Shown: positions 30,679 to 40,448, counted from the first letter of the stretch. The stretch: DNA of 64,000 nt from Tenacibaculum sp. MAR_2009_124 (GCF_900105455.1 NZ_FNSF01000005.1:930001-994000), one strand, 5' to 3'. Translations and numbers: made by a program. The notes: generated by a model from the letters alone, not told the origin.

Positions 30679-31782
30679 ATGGAGATTTTTTCGCAAATAA
30701 GTTTTTTATTAGGAGTATTTATGACCTTATTTATTTTTTTAACTAAAAATAATTTAGGTAAAAACAAATGCGCTAGATATTCTTTAGGAACGGTTACTTT
30801 TATTTACACATTACTTTCATTAGATACCTTTACTACTGCGAATAAATACCTATTACCTGTGGTAGTATGGTTTTCATCACATTTAGTATTTCCTTTTATT
30901 GGTTTTTTATTTTTGAAATTTTTGAGTTGTTTATGTTTATGTCAAAAGTATTCGAAAGAGAAATATTTGGTAGGCATACTATTGCTTTATACAGTTCTTA
31001 AGACTCTTTTTTTCTTTTATTTTATATACCCAATTAATAGAACAGAAGAAACAGCTAACCAGAGTTTTTTTACTTATGCGAAAATTGAATTTACTCTATC
31101 GTGTTTGATTAATTTATTTTTTTTGTACAAAGCATATTTTCTATTAAATAGAGAGAAATTAACTACGGATTTAAATAAACAGAGTCAAGGGAATTTTAAA
31201 TAGATATACCTGCTATTAAAAACTAATATTTTAATAATACTTAGTTTACTATTAGAGGTTGTTTTGGGGTGGTTCAATAAAGAGCTTTTCCCCATTATAT
31301 TTATCATAGAGCCAATTCTTTATGCATTGTTTTTTCTTTTACTGGTCTATTCCTTAATGTATTTTCCAGTTTTTGCATTCTTAAGTAACTACAGTGATGA
31401 AAGTCATAAAGAAAAGTACATACATTCGAATTTAAATAACTCTGAAGAGTTATATAAGAAAATCGACGAATTGGTTACTTCAGAAAAACTTTATCTCTCT
31501 CAAAAACTAAAATTAAATACTATTTCTGAAAGATTAAACTGTCCTCTTCCCTACATATCTCAGGCTATTAATGAAAATAAAAAAATAAGCTTTACCGATT
31601 ATATTAATACCTATCGCATTGAAGAAGCCAAAAAGAAACTTTTGGTTGATAAACCAGATACTATTTTTGCTATTGCCATAGATGTGGGTTTTAACAGCAA
31701 AACAGCTTTTTATAATGCTTTTAAAAAATTGACCAACTCAACACCAACACAATTCAGAAAAGAGAACGTTAAAAACACTTAA
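30679..31782 (+). pseudogene. Membrane/AraC-family regulator, copy 1, broken by internal TAG
   Basis: One frame from ATG 30679 to TAA 31780-31782, interrupted by TAG at 31201-31203. In copy 2 the same position reads TGG (FKWLKLLLK), so one G-to-A change created the stop. Layout: an N-terminal domain with about six or seven membrane helices, then an AraC-type HTH (LNTISERLNCPLPYISQAIN, and DVGFNSKTAFYNAFKK). About 67% of the protein after the stop is still open, including the entire DNA-binding domain. A 174-residue membrane fragment could still be made. Confidence 0.85.
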
Positions 31783-32120
31783 GATTAATTTGTTCCTGCT
31801 TAAAGGTTCAAAATAGAAGTACTAAATTGGGTCTGATATGGAGGTTTTTTCGCGAATAAGTTTTTTCTTAGGGGTATTTATAACCTTATTTATTTTTTTA
31901 ACTAAAAATAACTTGGGTAAAAATAAATGCGCTAGATATTCTTTAGGAGCAGTTACTTTTATTTACACATTACTTTCATTAGATACCTTTACTACAGCAA
32001 ATAAGTATCAATTACCCTTAGTCGTATGGTTTTCGTCCTATTTACTTTTTCCTTTTATTGGTTTTTTGTTTTTAAAATTTTTGGAATGTTTATGTTTAGT
32101 TAGAAAACAAAAAAAAGAGA

Positions 32121-32129
32121 ATATATGGG
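32121..32129. repeat. 9-bp target-site duplication, left
   Basis: ATATATGGG, repeated at 33528-33536. Confidence 0.85.
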
Positions 32130-33527
32130 CAGTCATGGTCGGAAGAAATTCCGACCATTTATTTTTAAGTTTCAAAATGATCTAAATTTCCATCACAAAT
32201 TACCACAATCATAGCAATGGCTAAATTTCTGAGTTCCATTTTAAACCTTCTTTTAGCCGTTTTATACCCAATATTGTTAGCTTTTTTATAGATTGCTATT
32301 AACATTGCTACAATTAAAGTCATATATAGAACTACTTTGATTCCGTTTTTATTCAAAGATACTAAGTGACTTACATTTAGTTCTTGCTTTATAAAGCGAA
32401 AAAAGACCTCAATATCCCATCTCTTTCTATAGGCTTGCGTAATTTCCTTAGCAGAGAGATCAAATTGATTAGAAATAAAACAAAATTCTTTGTGATCTTC
32501 AGTTTTTGTTTTTGCAACAATCAAACGTAAAGGAGTCTTTACTAACTCTTGTTTATAGTGAATATTTCCTCTCTTATTATTTATAGCTTTACCAGTATAC
32601 AGATATACTTTACTATCTTTTATAAGGCTTAACTCTCCTAGGTCAGAGTTTTGATTTTTATCGAGTAAAGATTCCAATTCTACATATTTTCTATTTTCTT
32701 TTGCTCTAGCAATAAAATAAATATCATTACCACTAAAATCTTTCATGGTTCTGGTAGATTGAAGACCTCTATCAATGACGTAAATATTTTTATGATTTTT
32801 GTGTTGTTTTACATGATCCATTATAACTTCAGGCAAAGCCATATCTTCACTGGAATACTTAGGTTCTGTAAACACTTTAAACTCACAAGGCAATAAACCA
32901 TCAAAGGTAATAGTATATTTAACAGATTTCTTACCATTTTTATGATCAATTCCTTCTAATAATTTACTAGCAGCTTCACTAACCATCGAGCTATCCACAT
33001 GAACTAATTGATGTTTTTCGTTATTAGAAGTCATTGGATAAGCATCGTGAAACTGGCTATAAATGCATTGATATATTTGAGCGAAATAATCGGAATCAAT
33101 TTTAGATAACCTTTCTGAGATAGAACTTCTTCTGATGGATTCTGATTTATCTAAATTGAAAAGAGTTTTAAACAGAGAATCATTAAAAGTATCTTCTAAG
33201 GTACGTTGACTTAATTTTTCGTTTTCTACAATACCATAAAGCAACAAATAAAACATTTTTTTACCATGAAGCACTTTGGTGTAATAATCCACATTAGTTG
33301 TGGATGATAATTTAGATAAAAGAGCTTCTGGAATAATACCTAATAATTCTTTTACGGATATTTTATGATCTTTAAATACTGACATAATAGCTTAATTATC
33401 AGTATATAAGATACAAAAAACAATACTCAAAAACAAGTTAAACAACTGAAAAACAGCAGGTTAAATATTTTTTTTTTATTTCTTAGAAACAAAAAAAGTC
33501 GGAAGAAAAATCTTCCGACCATGACTG
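32130..33527 (-). mobile_element. IS4-family insertion sequence (1398 bp)
   Basis: Terminal inverted repeats start CAGTCATGGTCGGAAGA at both ends (17 bases identical), with a further internal GGAAGA/TCTTCC hairpin at each end. A single transposase gene lies on the reverse strand. The 9-bp direct duplication ATATATGGG flanks the element, as expected for a relatively recent insertion. Confidence 0.9.
32165..33385 (-). CDS. IS4-family DDE transposase
   Basis: 406 residues and intact. DDE residues: Asp in LVHVDSSMV, Asp in YVIDRGLQ, and Glu in the IS4 signature Y-x2-R-x3-E-x6-K (YRKRWDIEVFFRFIKQ). N-terminal helical domain (MSVFKDHKISVKELLGIIPE) as in DUF4372-type IS4 transposases. It catalyses cut-and-paste movement of the element. 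Apparently functional. Confidence 0.9.
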   Translation of the reverse strand: MSVFKDHKISVKELLGIIPEALLSKLSSTTNVDYYTKVLHGKKMFYLLLYGIVENEKLSQRTLEDTFNDSLFKTLFNLDKSESIRRSSISERLSKIDSDYFAQIYQCIYSQFHDAYPMTSNNEKHQLVHVDSSMVSEAASKLLEGIDHKNGKKSVKYTITFDGLLPCEFKVFTEPKYSSEDMALPEVIMDHVKQHKNHKNIYVIDRGLQSTRTMKDFSGNDIYFIARAKENRKYVELESLLDKNQNSDLGELSLIKDSKVYLYTGKAINNKRGNIHYKQELVKTPLRLIVAKTKTEDHKEFCFISNQFDLSAKEITQAYRKRWDIEVFFRFIKQELNVSHLVSLNKNGIKVVLYMTLIVAMLIAIYKKANNIGYKTAKRRFKMELRNLAIAMIVVICDGNLDHFET

Positions 33528-33536
33528 ATATATGGG
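33528..33536. repeat. 9-bp target-site duplication, right
   Basis: ATATATGGG, identical to 32121-32129. Confidence 0.85.
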
Positions 33537-34342
33537 GCTTATTTTTATTGTTGTTTTCAATTATTAAGTTTCTTCTTTTCTTTAATTATATATTACCAAT
33601 TAATAGAATTGAAGGGACTGCTGACTCAAGTTTTTTGATTTATTCAAAAATAGAATTTACGTTCTCGTGTTTGATTAATTTATTTTTTTTGTATAAATCA
33701 TATCTTCTATTAATTAGAGAAAAATTAACTACGGATTTAAATAAACAGAGTCAAGGAAATTTTAAATGGCTTAAGCTCTTATTAAAAGTAAATGTTTTTG
33801 TAATGTTTGGTATGCTATCAGAAGCCATTTTGACATGGTTTAATTTCAAGTTATTACCAATATTGTTTGTTGTTGAACCTATTTTTTATATGTCATTCTT
33901 TTTTGTATTAATGTATTCGCTTATGTATTTTCCAGTTTTTGCATTCTCAAGTAACTATAGTGATAAGGGGCATAAAGAAAAGTACGTACATTCGAATTTA
34001 AATAACTCTGAAGAGTTATTTAAGAAAATCGATCAATTAGTTACTTCAGAAAAACTTTATCTCTCTCAAAAACTAAAACTGAATACTATTTCAGAAAAGT
34101 TAAATTGTCCACTTCCTTACATTTCACAAGCAATCAATGAGAACAAAAAAAAGAGCTTTACCGATTATATTAATACCTATCGTATTGAGGAAGCGAAGAA
34201 AAAACTCTTGGTAGAAAAACCAGATACTATTTTTGCCATTGCAATAGATGTAGGGTTTAACAGCAAAGCTGCATTTTATTACGCATTTAAAAAATTGACC
34301 AACTCGACACCAACGCAATTTAGAAAAGAACATATGAGTTAA

Positions 34343-34831
34343 ATTAAAATACAATGATTCTTTATAAACACCACTATTAGGTATAAATAAAACCGTCATG
34401 TGTTGGTTTTTAAGATTGATAAAAGGGTAAATTATATTAAGAAGTATTTAAAATCCGAAAACTTCTTGTTTTCAACATATCAAATCGAAAATTTACTACT
34501 AAAATTAACAAAAGTTTTTTATCCGAGATAGATATTCAATAATAAATGTATGCTCAAAAGTCCTTCGAGATATTAAATTACATGGTATTTTGCTTTATAA
34601 TTTTACTCAAAGTAATATTTTATCCCAAATGCGTAATTGGTTATATTTACTTATATTTAAAAAAGTTAAGTAAAAAACATTGAGAGTTATTAGGTCGATT
34701 TTCATTTCAATTAATAAGTAATAATCATCGAATAATATCCAAACATATGTTTTTACTTCTTTATTGCTACCAAAAATTTTTATACTGAATTAGCTACTAC
34801 AATAACTATTATAAACTTTAAATAACAAAAA
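34343..34831. other. Gene-free stretch before aquaporin
   Basis: 489 bases, very AT-rich, with no plausible ORF or strong hairpin. No clear -33/-7 pair was found for the aquaporin gene. Confidence 0.4.
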
Positions 34832-35518
34832 ATGAAAAAATTAGTAGCTGAATTTATAGGAACCTTATGGTTGGTACTTGGAGGATGTGGAAGTGCTGTT
34901 TTAGCGGCAGGATATCCCGAACTAGGTATTGGATTTGTAGGCGTTGCAATAGCTTTTGGTTTAACAGTTGTTACGATGGCATATGCTATTGGACATATTT
35001 CAGGTTGTCATCTGAACCCCGCTGTATCTATTGGACTTTGGGCTGGGGGACGTTTTGATAAAAAAGAGCTTCTTTCTTACATTGTCGCTCAAATATTAGG
35101 AGGTATCGCTGGAGCTGGCATCCTATATATAATTGCAACTGGAAAAGCAGGATTTGAAATAGGTGGATTTGCTTCTAATGGCTATGGAGAACATTCGCCA
35201 GGGGGGTATAGCTTACTTGCTGCATTGGTCACAGAAATAGTAATGACCTTCATGTTTTTGATAATTATTTTAGGAGCTACTCATTCAAAAGCACCTAAAG
35301 GATTTGCAGGTTTAGCTATTGGATTAGGATTAACACTTATTCATTTAATAAGTATTCCTGTTACAAACACTTCTGTAAACCCTGCAAGAAGTATTAGTCA
35401 GGCATTATTTGTGCAAGGTTGGGCAATTGAGCAACTTTGGCTTTTTGTTGCTGCACCAATTGTTGGAGCAATTTTAGCTGGATTTGTTTATAAGATGATG
35501 TCGCCAGAAAACGACTAA
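34832..35518 (+). CDS. aqpZ: Aquaporin Z (MIP family)
   Basis: 228 residues, six membrane helices and two NPA boxes (GCHLNPAVS at 58-66, NTSVNPARS at 179-187). The N-terminal [20 protein letters not shown] and the NPA-ARS second box are typical of AqpZ water channels rather than glycerol facilitators. It is monocistronic and followed by a long-loop hairpin. Confidence 0.9.
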   Translation: MKKLVAEFIGTLWLVLGGCGSAVLAAGYPELGIGFVGVAIAFGLTVVTMAYAIGHISGCHLNPAVSIGLWAGGRFDKKELLSYIVAQILGGIAGAGILYIIATGKAGFEIGGFASNGYGEHSPGGYSLLAALVTEIVMTFMFLIIILGATHSKAPKGFAGLAIGLGLTLIHLISIPVTNTSVNPARSISQALFVQGWAIEQLWLFVAAPIVGAILAGFVYKMMSPEND

Positions 35519-35545
35519 AAATAGCAGTTTAAAATATTTTATGTG

Positions 35546-35614
35546 AGTAGTGGTAAATGAAGAGATCAGCGATTTTGTCTCAATAGTGGCAGTTTCACAG
35601 AGTTTACCACTACT
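35546..35614 (+). terminator. Long-loop hairpin after aquaporin
   Basis: Perfect 12-bp arms AGTAGTGGTAAA and TTTACCACTACT around 45 bases, then TATTTTC. Terminator or a small RNA end. Confidence 0.5.
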
Positions 35615-35714
35615 TATTTTCTTATAACAACATTCACCATTTTGGGAATGTTTTTTTTAGGTGGTTAAAATTGCTCACTTTTTATTTATCAAAGTTGGAT
35701 TTTTAGTATCAGTT

Positions 35715-36140
35715 TTAATTATTGATGTACTCAAACACATCTAGAATATTTTGTTCCGTTAAATAATTGAATTGATGATTGTAGTTAGCATTTTTATATT
35801 CTTTATTCACGGATAGAGCTTTTTTACTCTTCTTTTTATGTAGTTCTTCTTCATTTACAACATACTTAACAAAATAAATAGTATCAAGTTTTTGACCGAT
35901 TAAAGCTGGCCCTACCAATTTTTTATTGATTTTATGACAGGAAGCGCAGATACTTTTAAACAATTTCCTACCTTCTTTAGCATTTTCAGTTAAGGTATTG
36001 CCGCATCTTGGTTCAACAACCCCGCAAAAAGCAACTGGTTGCTCTTCTGAAATAAACGAATAAAGAACGGTTAGAACGGTTACAAGAAACGCCATGCCAT
36101 AAGAAAGCAACATTTTGTTTTTTAAATTCGAATTATTCAT
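35715..36140 (-). CDS. Single-heme cytochrome c, membrane-anchored
   Basis: 141 residues. A membrane anchor (about 12-30) precedes a cytochrome c domain with CASCH heme site at about 75-79. No Met follows the heme site anywhere in the protein. Where c-type domains normally carry the axial Met before the last helix, this sequence has His (NYNHQFNYLTEQNI). His/His ligation is therefore likely. It is last in the Moco operon, 158 bases after mobA, on the same strand, so co-transcription is possible. Confidence 0.75.
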   Translation of the reverse strand: MNNSNLKNKMLLSYGMAFLVTVLTVLYSFISEEQPVAFCGVVEPRCGNTLTENAKEGRKLFKSICASCHKINKKLVGPALIGQKLDTIYFVKYVVNEEELHKKKSKKALSVNKEYKNANYNHQFNYLTEQNILDVFEYINN

Positions 36141-36298
36141 TAGAACTTCGTTATGAGAATTGAAAGTACAATAAAATCTGACATTTTCTTGCTTTTTGCA
36201 TAGCGTGGCTATGGTTAAAGGGAAAAATGACTGTTTTAGCAGATTTTGAAGTAATTTCCATATGTAATAGATTTTCTAATGTATAATGCGAATTAGAC

Positions 36299-37429
36299 TC
36301 ATAAACCAGCTTTAATTTCTTTTGAAGCCGCTTCAAACTCATCGGGTGTGTTTATATTTCTTATGAATTCGTCCTCAATTTCAACGAGCTTAACATCAGA
36401 ATTGATTAACATTTTTCGTGGACATGAATATCCTTGAGCTAAATATTGTAATAGTTTTCCGTAGGCTTTTGGCTCGTAAATAGTTATTAAAGGCTCAGGG
36501 AATTCCTTGCCTTTTCCTTTAATAGTAGTGGCTACTTTACTAGGATCTCTATGTTTTAATAAAAGCTGAATAATCTCTTTATTAACAAAAGGAACATCGG
36601 TGGCTAAAACCAACCATGCAGTATTTGGATTCTTTTGAAAAGCCGAACAAATTCCTCCAAAAGGACCTAAGTTTAAAAAAGTATCATGAATTTCATTGTC
36701 CTTTTTAATGTCATTTTGAACTGAGTCGAAAGGCTGAACGGAGAAGAATGTTTGTAAAGAGCAATCTTCTAACAACTCCTTACTGTATTCTTTTTGAGGT
36801 TTTCCAAAATAATTAAGAATTGCTTTATCAGTTCCCATTCGGGTACTTTTTCCTCCAATTAACACCAAACCTTTTACTGTTGCAATTCGTTCTTCGATTA
36901 GGTTTTTAAAATGATTGGCTATGCGATCAATTTCCTCTATTCCATAAGAAGTAATATTTTCTATTTGAGGAAACTTCTCTTTTAAACAATCAAAATACCT
37001 TGAATCGTCATTTAACTTAATAACAAAAGCAATATTGGTAATTTGGTCTATACGCTTTTTAATAGAGGCCTCTTTTTCGTTATCAAGAATAAGAACTTGT
37101 TTAGCTCCTTGATAATGATTTCCGTTAATGAAAACAAAGTCATGATTGTAAAATTGCAAACGTTGTTCATATTTATTAATTGACGATCGAGTACTTAATT
37201 GAAGGTTTCCTTCGTGATGAAAAGTATATTCAGATATACTATTGGCATCAATATCTTTGGCATGAGAAGCATCAAAATACCCTAGATCATAATTAGAAAG
37301 TCTTTTAGTTACTTCATAAACTAAATTGGTAATAATGCTACACTTGGCACCTAAAATAGCGACTTCGTTAGAAGCAAAATTGTCGTTATACTTTCGGGTT
37401 AGATTGGCGTGTTTTTTATGTTTTTGCAT
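36299..37429 (-). CDS. mobA: Molybdenum cofactor guanylyltransferase-like NTP transferase
   Basis: 376 residues. The C-terminal 190 residues are MobA-like: LIGGKSTRMGTDKA at about 191-204 for the nucleotide-binding loop and VLATDVPFV for the metal-binding Asp. It attaches GMP to molybdopterin. The N-terminal 180 residues (GAKCSIITNLVYEVTKRL...) are an additional domain like that seen in Bacteroidetes versions, resembling a MobB-like fold without a good P-loop. Transcribed with moaC 38 bases upstream. Confidence 0.8.
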   Translation of the reverse strand: MQKHKKHANLTRKYNDNFASNEVAILGAKCSIITNLVYEVTKRLSNYDLGYFDASHAKDIDANSISEYTFHHEGNLQLSTRSSINKYEQRLQFYNHDFVFINGNHYQGAKQVLILDNEKEASIKKRIDQITNIAFVIKLNDDSRYFDCLKEKFPQIENITSYGIEEIDRIANHFKNLIEERIATVKGLVLIGGKSTRMGTDKAILNYFGKPQKEYSKELLEDCSLQTFFSVQPFDSVQNDIKKDNEIHDTFLNLGPFGGICSAFQKNPNTAWLVLATDVPFVNKEIIQLLLKHRDPSKVATTIKGKGKEFPEPLITIYEPKAYGKLLQYLAQGYSCPRKMLINSDVKLVEIEDEFIRNINTPDEFEAASKEIKAGL

Positions 37430-37467
37430 TTCTATGTTGAAGAATTTAAATTGAGCGTTTATTCTTG

Positions 37468-37941
37468 CTATTTTTTAATATCTGATTTTCCTCCTGTTTT
37501 TTCTACCAACTTAAGCTCTTTAATCACCATGTCCTGACTAATAGCTTTGCACATATCATAAATGGTTAAACAAGTGGCTGAAGCTCCAGTTAAGGCTTCC
37601 ATTTCAACTCCAGTTTTTCCTTCAATAGTTACTTTACAAGTTACCTCTATATGAAGGTCATCAATCACAGAAATATCAATATCAACTCCATTAATCAACA
37701 GAGGGTGACACATTGGAATTATATCTGACGTCTTCTTTACTCCTTGTATTCCAGCAATAATTGCTGTTTGAAAAACGGGCCCTTTTTTGGTGAAGAGTTC
37801 ATCATTGGTAAACTGACTAATTATTTCTGTACCTAAAAACATAGTAGCTTTTGCTATTGCTGTTCTTTTAGTGATTTTCTTATCAGAAACATTCACCATT
37901 TTAGGATTATTTTTTTCGTTTATGTGTGTAAAATTACTCAC
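37468..37941 (-). CDS. moaC: Cyclic pyranopterin monophosphate synthase
   Basis: 157 residues, usual length. Features: FTHINEKNNPKMVNVSDKK, then IPMCHPLLINGVDI with the conserved catalytic region, and GVEMEALTGASATCLTIYDM, the GVEMEALTAxxxAxLTxYDM signature of MoaC. It converts 3',8-cH2GTP to cPMP after MoaA. On the reverse strand between four-helix-bundle copy 1 and mobA. Confidence 0.95.
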   Translation of the reverse strand: MSNFTHINEKNNPKMVNVSDKKITKRTAIAKATMFLGTEIISQFTNDELFTKKGPVFQTAIIAGIQGVKKTSDIIPMCHPLLINGVDIDISVIDDLHIEVTCKVTIEGKTGVEMEALTGASATCLTIYDMCKAISQDMVIKELKLVEKTGGKSDIKK

Positions 37942-37969
37942 TTTCTTATTTATAAATTTTGAATTTTTA

Positions 37970-38367
37970 GTGTTGAATTTTAAATTATTATTGTTGTTTC
38001 TTTAACAGGTTTTCTTGTGATGTTTTGACAATTGATGTCAACAATCGTATCAATTCGTTTATATCTTTTAAAAGTGAAGAAACATTTATTTGGGTTAAAT
38101 CACTTTCCTGCAGTAACAATAGCCAATACCTAGTTTCTCTAGCTTCTTTCGAAGAAATAGACATCTTGGCAATAAAATCTCTTTTACTCTGACCTGCCAT
38201 TGCTTCTTCAATATTTGCTCCTATTGAAGTTCCACTTCTTAAAAGCTGTTTTGAAATAATGAATTCTTTTTCTTTCTGTAGTTTTGAAAACAAGGAAATT
38301 ATGTTTAATGAAAACTTAAAGCTTTTGCTTTGAACAATACTCTTTTTCATCTCTCTAATTTTTAGTT
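37970..38367 (-). repeat. 398-bp duplicated unit, copy 1 (contains four-helix-bundle gene)
   Basis: Starts GTGTTGAATTTTAAATT and ends CATCTCTCTAATTTTTAGTT. Copy 2 at 39855-40252 is also 398 bp and matches along its whole length with few changes. Flanks outside the unit are unrelated except for 7-bp repeat tracts. Confidence 0.8.
37988..38350 (-). CDS. Four-helix-bundle protein (TIGR02436/PF05635), copy 1
   Basis: 120 residues: SKSFKFSLNIISLF, then SKQLLRSGTSIGANIEEAMAG (the hallmark Q-x-x-R-S-x-x-S-x-x-x-N-I-x-E), then KEARETRYWLLLL and a last helix. Homologues are encoded in 23S rRNA intervening sequences and include the Avd accessory protein of diversity-generating retroelements. No reverse transcriptase is nearby. 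It sits inside the Moco operon, between moeA and moaC. 115 of 120 residues are identical to copy 2. Confidence 0.85.
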   Translation of the reverse strand: MKKSIVQSKSFKFSLNIISLFSKLQKEKEFIISKQLLRSGTSIGANIEEAMAGQSKRDFIAKMSISSKEARETRYWLLLLQESDLTQINVSSLLKDINELIRLLTSIVKTSQENLLKKQQ

Positions 38368-38450
38368 CTTTTTCATGTATAAAGTTAAGTATTTGTGATA
38401 AATTTTAAGTTGTAAGTTTTGAATTTTAAGTTATTATAGGAACCTTCGCA

Positions 38451-38631
38451 AACACTCAACACTCAACACTCAACACTCAACACTCAACACTCAACACTCA
38501 ACACTCAACACTCAACACTCAACACTCAACACTCAACACTCAACACTCAACACTCAACACTCAACACTCAACACTCAACACTCAACACTCAACACTCAAC
38601 ACTCAACACTCAACACTCAACACTCAACACT
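38451..38631. repeat. 7-bp tandem array AACACTC, about 26 copies
   Basis: Perfect AACACTC repeats across 181 bases. On the reverse strand the first 15 bases supply the last four codons and stop codon of moeA (Ser-Val-Glu-Cys-TGA). Likely polymorphic by slippage, yet expansion would not change the moeA reading because the end at the gene is fixed. Confidence 0.95.
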
Positions 38632-39834
38632 GCGATAGCTATATATTGGAAAAACGCTTCCTTTTTTATACATTAACTCTTCTTGTTTAGGAAGCTCAAT
38701 AAAGCCATCAGCTTCCACTAAACTCGCTAAATCTCCTGAACCGTTCCCTTTAACAGGGGTTGCTATTAATTGTCCATTTTCAAAAGCTAATTTTACTTGT
38801 AAAAAATAAGTCAGACTCGGTTTAAAAGCAACATCTTCACCTAAAATAGCTGTTTTTATAGGTTGATTAACTTGAACACTTTTAAAGTACCAAGGAGTGA
38901 AATAAACCATACAATTTACATAAGTAGATATCGGATTACCAGGAAAAGCGAACACAGCTGTGTTATTTTTTTCAGAGGTATCAACTACTCCCATCCAAAA
39001 AGGTTTTCCTGGGCGTTGCGAAACTCTATGAAACAGTTTTTGAACACCTAATTCCGATAAGACTTCTGGAAGAAAATCAAACTTTCCTTTACTAACGGCA
39101 CCGCTAAAAATGAGTACATCATAGGTATTTATGTATTCGGCAATTTTTGCAGAGAGTACTTCTTTATTGTCTGTTAAATGAGCAGTTTTTGAAGGAATGT
39201 TTAGTTTTTTAAGAAGAGAAACCAAGGTGTAAACATTGCTTTTTCTGATTTGATGAGGCAACGGTGTTTGGTTTATTTCAACTAACTCATCTCCTGTAGA
39301 GATAATCATTACTTTTGGTTGTTTAGCAACTTTTACGGTGCTTTTACCAACGGTTGCCAATACACCAATTTCAGCTGGAGAAATAGTGGAGTTTTTTTTA
39401 ATTAAAATTGTGTTTTTTGGCTTATCAGAACCTTGCCTATGAATATTTTGTCCTTCTTTAAGTTGATCAACAGTTACGGTAGCCATTAGTGTATTTATGG
39501 ATACATCTTCATAACGAATAACAGTATCAGTATTATTTGGAAGCACCGCTCCTGTCATGATTTCATAACAATTGGCAGCATTATCTAAAGTTTCTTGTGG
39601 TGCCCCAGCAGCTTGAACACCTTCTATTTTAAAATCACGAACTCCATGCTCAAAAAAACGATAGTTAATAGCAATTCCATCCATAGCAACTCTATTAAAT
39701 GGAGGAAAGTCTCTATCGGCAACAATATCTTCCTTTAAAACCCTTCCAACAGATTCTAAAAAAGGAATTTCTTCAATTCCAAAATCTTGAGTATGGTCTA
39801 ATATGATTTTCTTGGCTTCTTCTGCTGTGATCAT
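38617..39834 (-). CDS. moeA: Molybdopterin molybdenumtransferase
   Basis: 405 residues. Domains: MoeA N-terminal (DRDFPPFNRVAMDGIA at about 41-56), MoCF-binding domain with ISTGDEL and IFSGAVSKGKFDF, and a C-terminal domain (LAFENGQLIATPVKGNGSGD). It inserts molybdate into adenylated molybdopterin. The final four residues come from the 7-bp array. Separated from moaA by four-helix-bundle copy 2. Confidence 0.95.
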   Translation of the reverse strand: MITAEEAKKIILDHTQDFGIEEIPFLESVGRVLKEDIVADRDFPPFNRVAMDGIAINYRFFEHGVRDFKIEGVQAAGAPQETLDNAANCYEIMTGAVLPNNTDTVIRYEDVSINTLMATVTVDQLKEGQNIHRQGSDKPKNTILIKKNSTISPAEIGVLATVGKSTVKVAKQPKVMIISTGDELVEINQTPLPHQIRKSNVYTLVSLLKKLNIPSKTAHLTDNKEVLSAKIAEYINTYDVLIFSGAVSKGKFDFLPEVLSELGVQKLFHRVSQRPGKPFWMGVVDTSEKNNTAVFAFPGNPISTYVNCMVYFTPWYFKSVQVNQPIKTAILGEDVAFKPSLTYFLQVKLAFENGQLIATPVKGNGSGDLASLVEADGFIELPKQEELMYKKGSVFPIYSYRSVEC

Positions 39835-39854
39835 GAATAAAATTTTTTTTTTAA

Positions 39855-40252
39855 GTGTTGAATTTTAAATTTTTATACTTGTTTCTTTAACAGGTTTTCT
39901 TGTGATGTTTTGACAATTGATGTTAACAATCGTATCAATTCGTTTATATCTTTTAAAAGTGAAGAAACATTTATTTGGGTTAAATCACTTTCATTTAGTA
40001 ATAATAACCAATACCTAGTTTCTCTAGCTTCTTTCGAAGAAATAGACATTTTGGCAATAAAATCTTTTTTACTCAGGCCTGCCATTACTTCTTCAATATT
40101 CGCTCCTATTGAAGTTCCACTTCTTAAAAGCTGTTTTGAAATAATGAATTCTTTTTCTTTCTGTAGTTTTGAAAACAAGGAAATTATGTTTAACGAAAAC
40201 TTAAAACTCTTGCTTTGAACAATACTCTTTTTCATCTCTTTAATTTTTAGTT
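39855..40252 (-). repeat. 398-bp duplicated unit, copy 2
   Basis: See copy 1 at 37970-38367. Same length and orientation and the same end sequences. Confidence 0.8.
39873..40235 (-). CDS. Four-helix-bundle protein (TIGR02436/PF05635), copy 2
   Basis: 120 residues, five differences from copy 1 (for example EEVMAGLSKKD in place of EEAMAGQSKRD). The frame and key motif (RSGTSIGANIEE) are intact, so both copies are probably functional. It is located between moaA and moeA, in the same direction as the operon. The nearby 7-bp tracts are of a different subtype (ATTCAAC) than at copy 1. Confidence 0.85.
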   Translation of the reverse strand: MKKSIVQSKSFKFSLNIISLFSKLQKEKEFIISKQLLRSGTSIGANIEEVMAGLSKKDFIAKMSISSKEARETRYWLLLLNESDLTQINVSSLLKDINELIRLLTSIVKTSQENLLKKQV

Positions 40253-40312
40253 TTTTTGACTAACCCTAAAAATAAAGCATTTATCACTATTTTCACTAAT
40301 TGAGCTAGCGAA

Positions 40313-40389
40313 ATTCAACATTCAACATTCAACATTCAACATTCAACATTCAACATTCAACATTCAACATTCAACATTCAACATTCAAC
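40313..40389. repeat. 7-bp tandem array ATTCAAC, 11 copies
   Basis: Eleven perfect units, upstream of four-helix-bundle copy 2. Related by one base change to the AACACTC array. Confidence 0.95.
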
Positions 40390-40448
40390 ACTTCACTTTA
40401 AATTTTGAATTCTAAATTTTGAATTTTAAGTAATAAATTCATCCATAC

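Larger units (their letters stand above)
31838..34342 (+). pseudogene. Membrane/AraC-family regulator, copy 2, split by IS element
   Basis: Tandem paralogue of copy 1. The 5' part is 31838-32129 and the 3' part continues from 33537. Removing the IS (32130-33527) and one copy of the 9-bp duplication restores the frame through ENIWGLFLLLFS, aligning with ENIW/KYLVGILLLY of copy 1. The C-terminal HTH (LNTISEKLNCPLPYISQAIN) is intact. A start from the IS end at 33521 could give a fragment lacking the first membrane helices. Unlike copy 1 it has no internal stop. Confidence 0.85.

Noticed and set aside
36151..36342. 63-codon reverse frame between cytochrome c and mobA
   Set aside because: It overlaps the 3' end of mobA in another frame and has no domain, signal or start context.
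37970..40252. Diversity-generating retroelement
   Set aside because: The four-helix-bundle proteins are Avd relatives, but there is no reverse transcriptase or template/variable repeat pair in the window.
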